Shown: one piece after another, positions 62,354 through 64,000 of the stretch
Layout of the letters: each line of letters begins with the position of its first letter
How positions within the stretch are numbered: position 1 is the first letter of the stretch
Origin: Trachythela sp. YZ-2020
Lineage: Eukaryota > Cnidaria > Anthozoa > Malacalcyonacea > Clavulariidae
Length of the DNA stretch: 64,000 nt
Reading direction: 5' to 3'
NCBI GenBank assembly: GCA_016169945.1
Contig: JADLSH010000279.1
Location: forward strand, 3,224,001-3,288,000
Program-made: the position numbers and the translations under genes
The notes under the pieces: generated by a model
Told to the model about the DNA's origin: nothing
The model's database searches: none
The model's input: the letters and a program-made list of their open reading frames with translations, nothing else

Positions 62354-62523
62354 GATATGCTGCGAGTCTTTAGGATCAAACTACCTGAAAAATACAACAA
62401 AGAACTTCGACGTTTCAAGCGAAGGCCCTTCCTTCGTCTGGAAGTTAGGTTCATTATAGTCGAAATGTCAAAGTTCTTGTTGTATTTTTCAGGTAGTTTG
62501 ATTCTACAGAAACTCAGCATATC
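62354..62523. mobile_element. Fold-back element, family F
   Basis: Same structure as at 3818. Confidence 0.75.
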
Positions 62524-63137
62524 TTGAAAGTAACTATCATTTACATTCAGTGTTATACATGCAGTGCTAACAAGTTGTTTTTGTGTTTTGCAAAAAGATT
62601 TTCATTTGACAATTAAACGCCCCCCAAAAAGCGATCGTTTTTAACGTTTTGGCTTTGTTCCTGGGTACACGTGATCGTCACATGCATTAATTAACTGTAA
62701 ATCTAACAGTTTGAGCTGTTGTAATTTGTGTTCAATAAATGATATATTTTTACTTACAAAAAATAACAAAGTCAAAACTATACTACACAATTAGGAATTG
62801 TTCATCAGTTCGGTGTCGCTATTCTTTACTTTAATTCTACTTGAAACTCCGGTTTCATTTACAAATTCATACAATTTTCTTATATAGGTTATTTGACAGT
62901 TATTTACTGTCTATGAGGCCAAGCGAAACAGCTCTATGAAAAGCTACGAAAAACAAATTATTTTAGTGTTCGTATAATGCATATGAATTTAAATATATAA
63001 TTGACCACGGCAAACTAGTGTTTTTACCGGCCCTGTATTAGACAGGGACCTGTATTAAGCAGTCAGTTCCCACAGTTATTTTCAGATTTGACTGTATACT
63101 ACAGTTCAAGGAGTTTACCAATCTTGACAAACAAAGT

Positions 63138-63143
63138 TTTATT
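63138..63143 (-). terminator. Poly(A) signal of paralog 8
   Basis: AATAAA on the minus strand, 68 bases below the stop codon. Confidence 0.6.
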
Positions 63144-63210
63144 ACCATTGCTCTTTGATGTCAAAGTATTGCATTTTTAAACATTTTCATTCGACATGAA
63201 AGTGATTTTA

Positions 63211-63996
63211 CTACAGTTGAAGAAAAGCTGCTCCTCTGTAACCAACTAAAGCAACTGCGCCATTTGGATGAGAAGTTAGGTTAGCATCTGGAATCCATTC
63301 GCTAGACCCCAAACATAAACTGTATATTAATTCTCCAGTTTCCGAGAAACTAAATACACTGCAGGGTGATGAGTAGCCAGTTTTAACTAGAATACGTTTT
63401 GTGACATGATTTACTGCAACCGAATAAATCAATCCATGTCCTTCCGGTATCTTAATTGTGCGTTGAAACTGTCCGTTTTCTGTGTAGATAAAAACAGTAC
63501 GACTTCCTGCGGCAATTATTTCTGCTCCATTAATATCTGAGAACCGTATGTACACACACTGGTCGCTAGATAATTCGTTGAGATGAAAACGTTTGTCGAC
63601 TTTAAACGAATTCAGCTCAATACATACATTTCCAATATACAGAATGTTCTCCACGATATCTAAAATAGCAATCTTCCCGTCTTTGTTTATTGCCATGCGC
63701 ACCCAATTCAGATGAGAAGGTAACGGAGACTCCAGTTTTTTGTTTCCATTCTCATCAAAGATAAACAACTTAAAACTCCATGGTTGACCATCGGTTTCTC
63801 GAAATCCCGTGATGACGTAAAGGTTATCTTCGGCATCGATATCCATCGCAACAACATAGCATCTTGACGTATGCTCTTCTTTGGGAACTTCACATAATGT
63901 ACGACTTTCTCCTGAGGGTTTAAAAATTTCACTGCGAGCCTTGTTCGCTAAAAAGCCAAATGTAAGCTTCAAAACTCCGCTTACGATCTCAGTCAT
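63211..63996 (-). CDS. Array paralog 8: in-frame deletion form, N-terminal helix fused to propeller
   Basis: 261 residues from MTEIV. The first 24 residues (ending NKARSEI) join directly to FKPSGESRTLCEV in the middle of blade 1. Against paralog 7 exactly 888 bases (296 codons) are missing, and both old ends share AATTT, so the loss fits a microhomology deletion that kept the frame. The linker, second helical part and start of blade 1 are gone; blades 2-6 are complete (entries SRCYVVAM, LNWVRMAI, DQCVYIRF, GLIYSVAV, WIPDANL). The poly(A) signal remains. The promoter is cut off by the window edge. It may be a short functional variant or a young pseudogene; a complete ring of six blades seems unlikely. 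Confidence 0.8.
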   Translation of the reverse strand: MTEIVSGVLKLTFGFLANKARSEIFKPSGESRTLCEVPKEEHTSRCYVVAMDIDAEDNLYVITGFRETDGQPWSFKLFIFDENGNKKLESPLPSHLNWVRMAINKDGKIAILDIVENILYIGNVCIELNSFKVDKRFHLNELSSDQCVYIRFSDINGAEIIAAGSRTVFIYTENGQFQRTIKIPEGHGLIYSVAVNHVTKRILVKTGYSSPCSVFSFSETGELIYSLCLGSSEWIPDANLTSHPNGAVALVGYRGAAFLQL

Positions 63997-64000
63997 CTTG

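Larger units (their letters stand above)
60366..63210. other. Spacer between paralogs 7 and 8
   Basis: Class B flank, common spacer, two family P MITEs, one family G and one family F element, then the conserved 3' flank. No gene is seen. Confidence 0.6.

Noticed and set aside
1..64000. CRISPR arrays, operons, ribosome binding sites or phage features
   Set aside because: The window has spliceosomal introns, TATA promoters and poly(A) signals; the regular repeats are MITEs and microsatellites.

Overview
The window reads as nuclear DNA of an animal, most probably a cnidarian (anthozoan). It is AT-rich, has spliceosomal introns with GT..AG borders, carries a recognisable metazoan exocyst gene and is packed with short inverted-repeat transposons. 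The tandem gene family resembles large families of uncharacterised proteins that I recall from coral and anemone genomes. The taxon is an inference; no marker gene fixes it.

Layout. From about 1 to 37.2 kb and again from about 57.9 kb to the right edge lies a head-to-tail array of single-exon genes, all on the minus strand. Eight copies are visible: <1-337, 4664-6343, 9207-10898, 16783-18462, 24947-26632, 31227-32897, 58622-60295 and 63211-63996. Each full copy encodes about 557-563 residues: a conserved, mostly helical N-terminal half, then a C-terminal half that I read as a six-bladed, NHL-like beta-propeller. The copies share a TATA box 35-50 bases above the start codon, a conserved upstream motif and a conserved 3' flank with a poly(A) signal. 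Their spacers hold repeated copies of the same miniature transposons. One spacer (12.2-15.7 kb) also holds an orphan last exon of a trypsin-like protease whose catalytic serine is cysteine.

From 38.7 to 57.15 kb the array is interrupted by an 18-kb gene on the same strand. I assembled it from 23 exons with matching splice phases into 586 codons of EXOC7 (Exo70), the exocyst subunit. The stop codon is present. The first roughly 80-90 residues are not in the window, so two array genes (58.6 and 63.2 kb) may lie inside an EXOC7 intron. The introns hold large palindromic elements, a tRNA-derived SINE, LINE fragments and trinucleotide repeats.

Most interesting signal. Across the array copies the amino-acid differences cluster at the same register of every propeller blade, just before the first strand. 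The framework between these sites and the N-terminal half are nearly constant. With mosaic (conversion-like) copies and an in-frame 888-base deletion derivative, this looks like a diversifying recognition family with a constant putative effector or scaffold module. Function is inferred, not shown.
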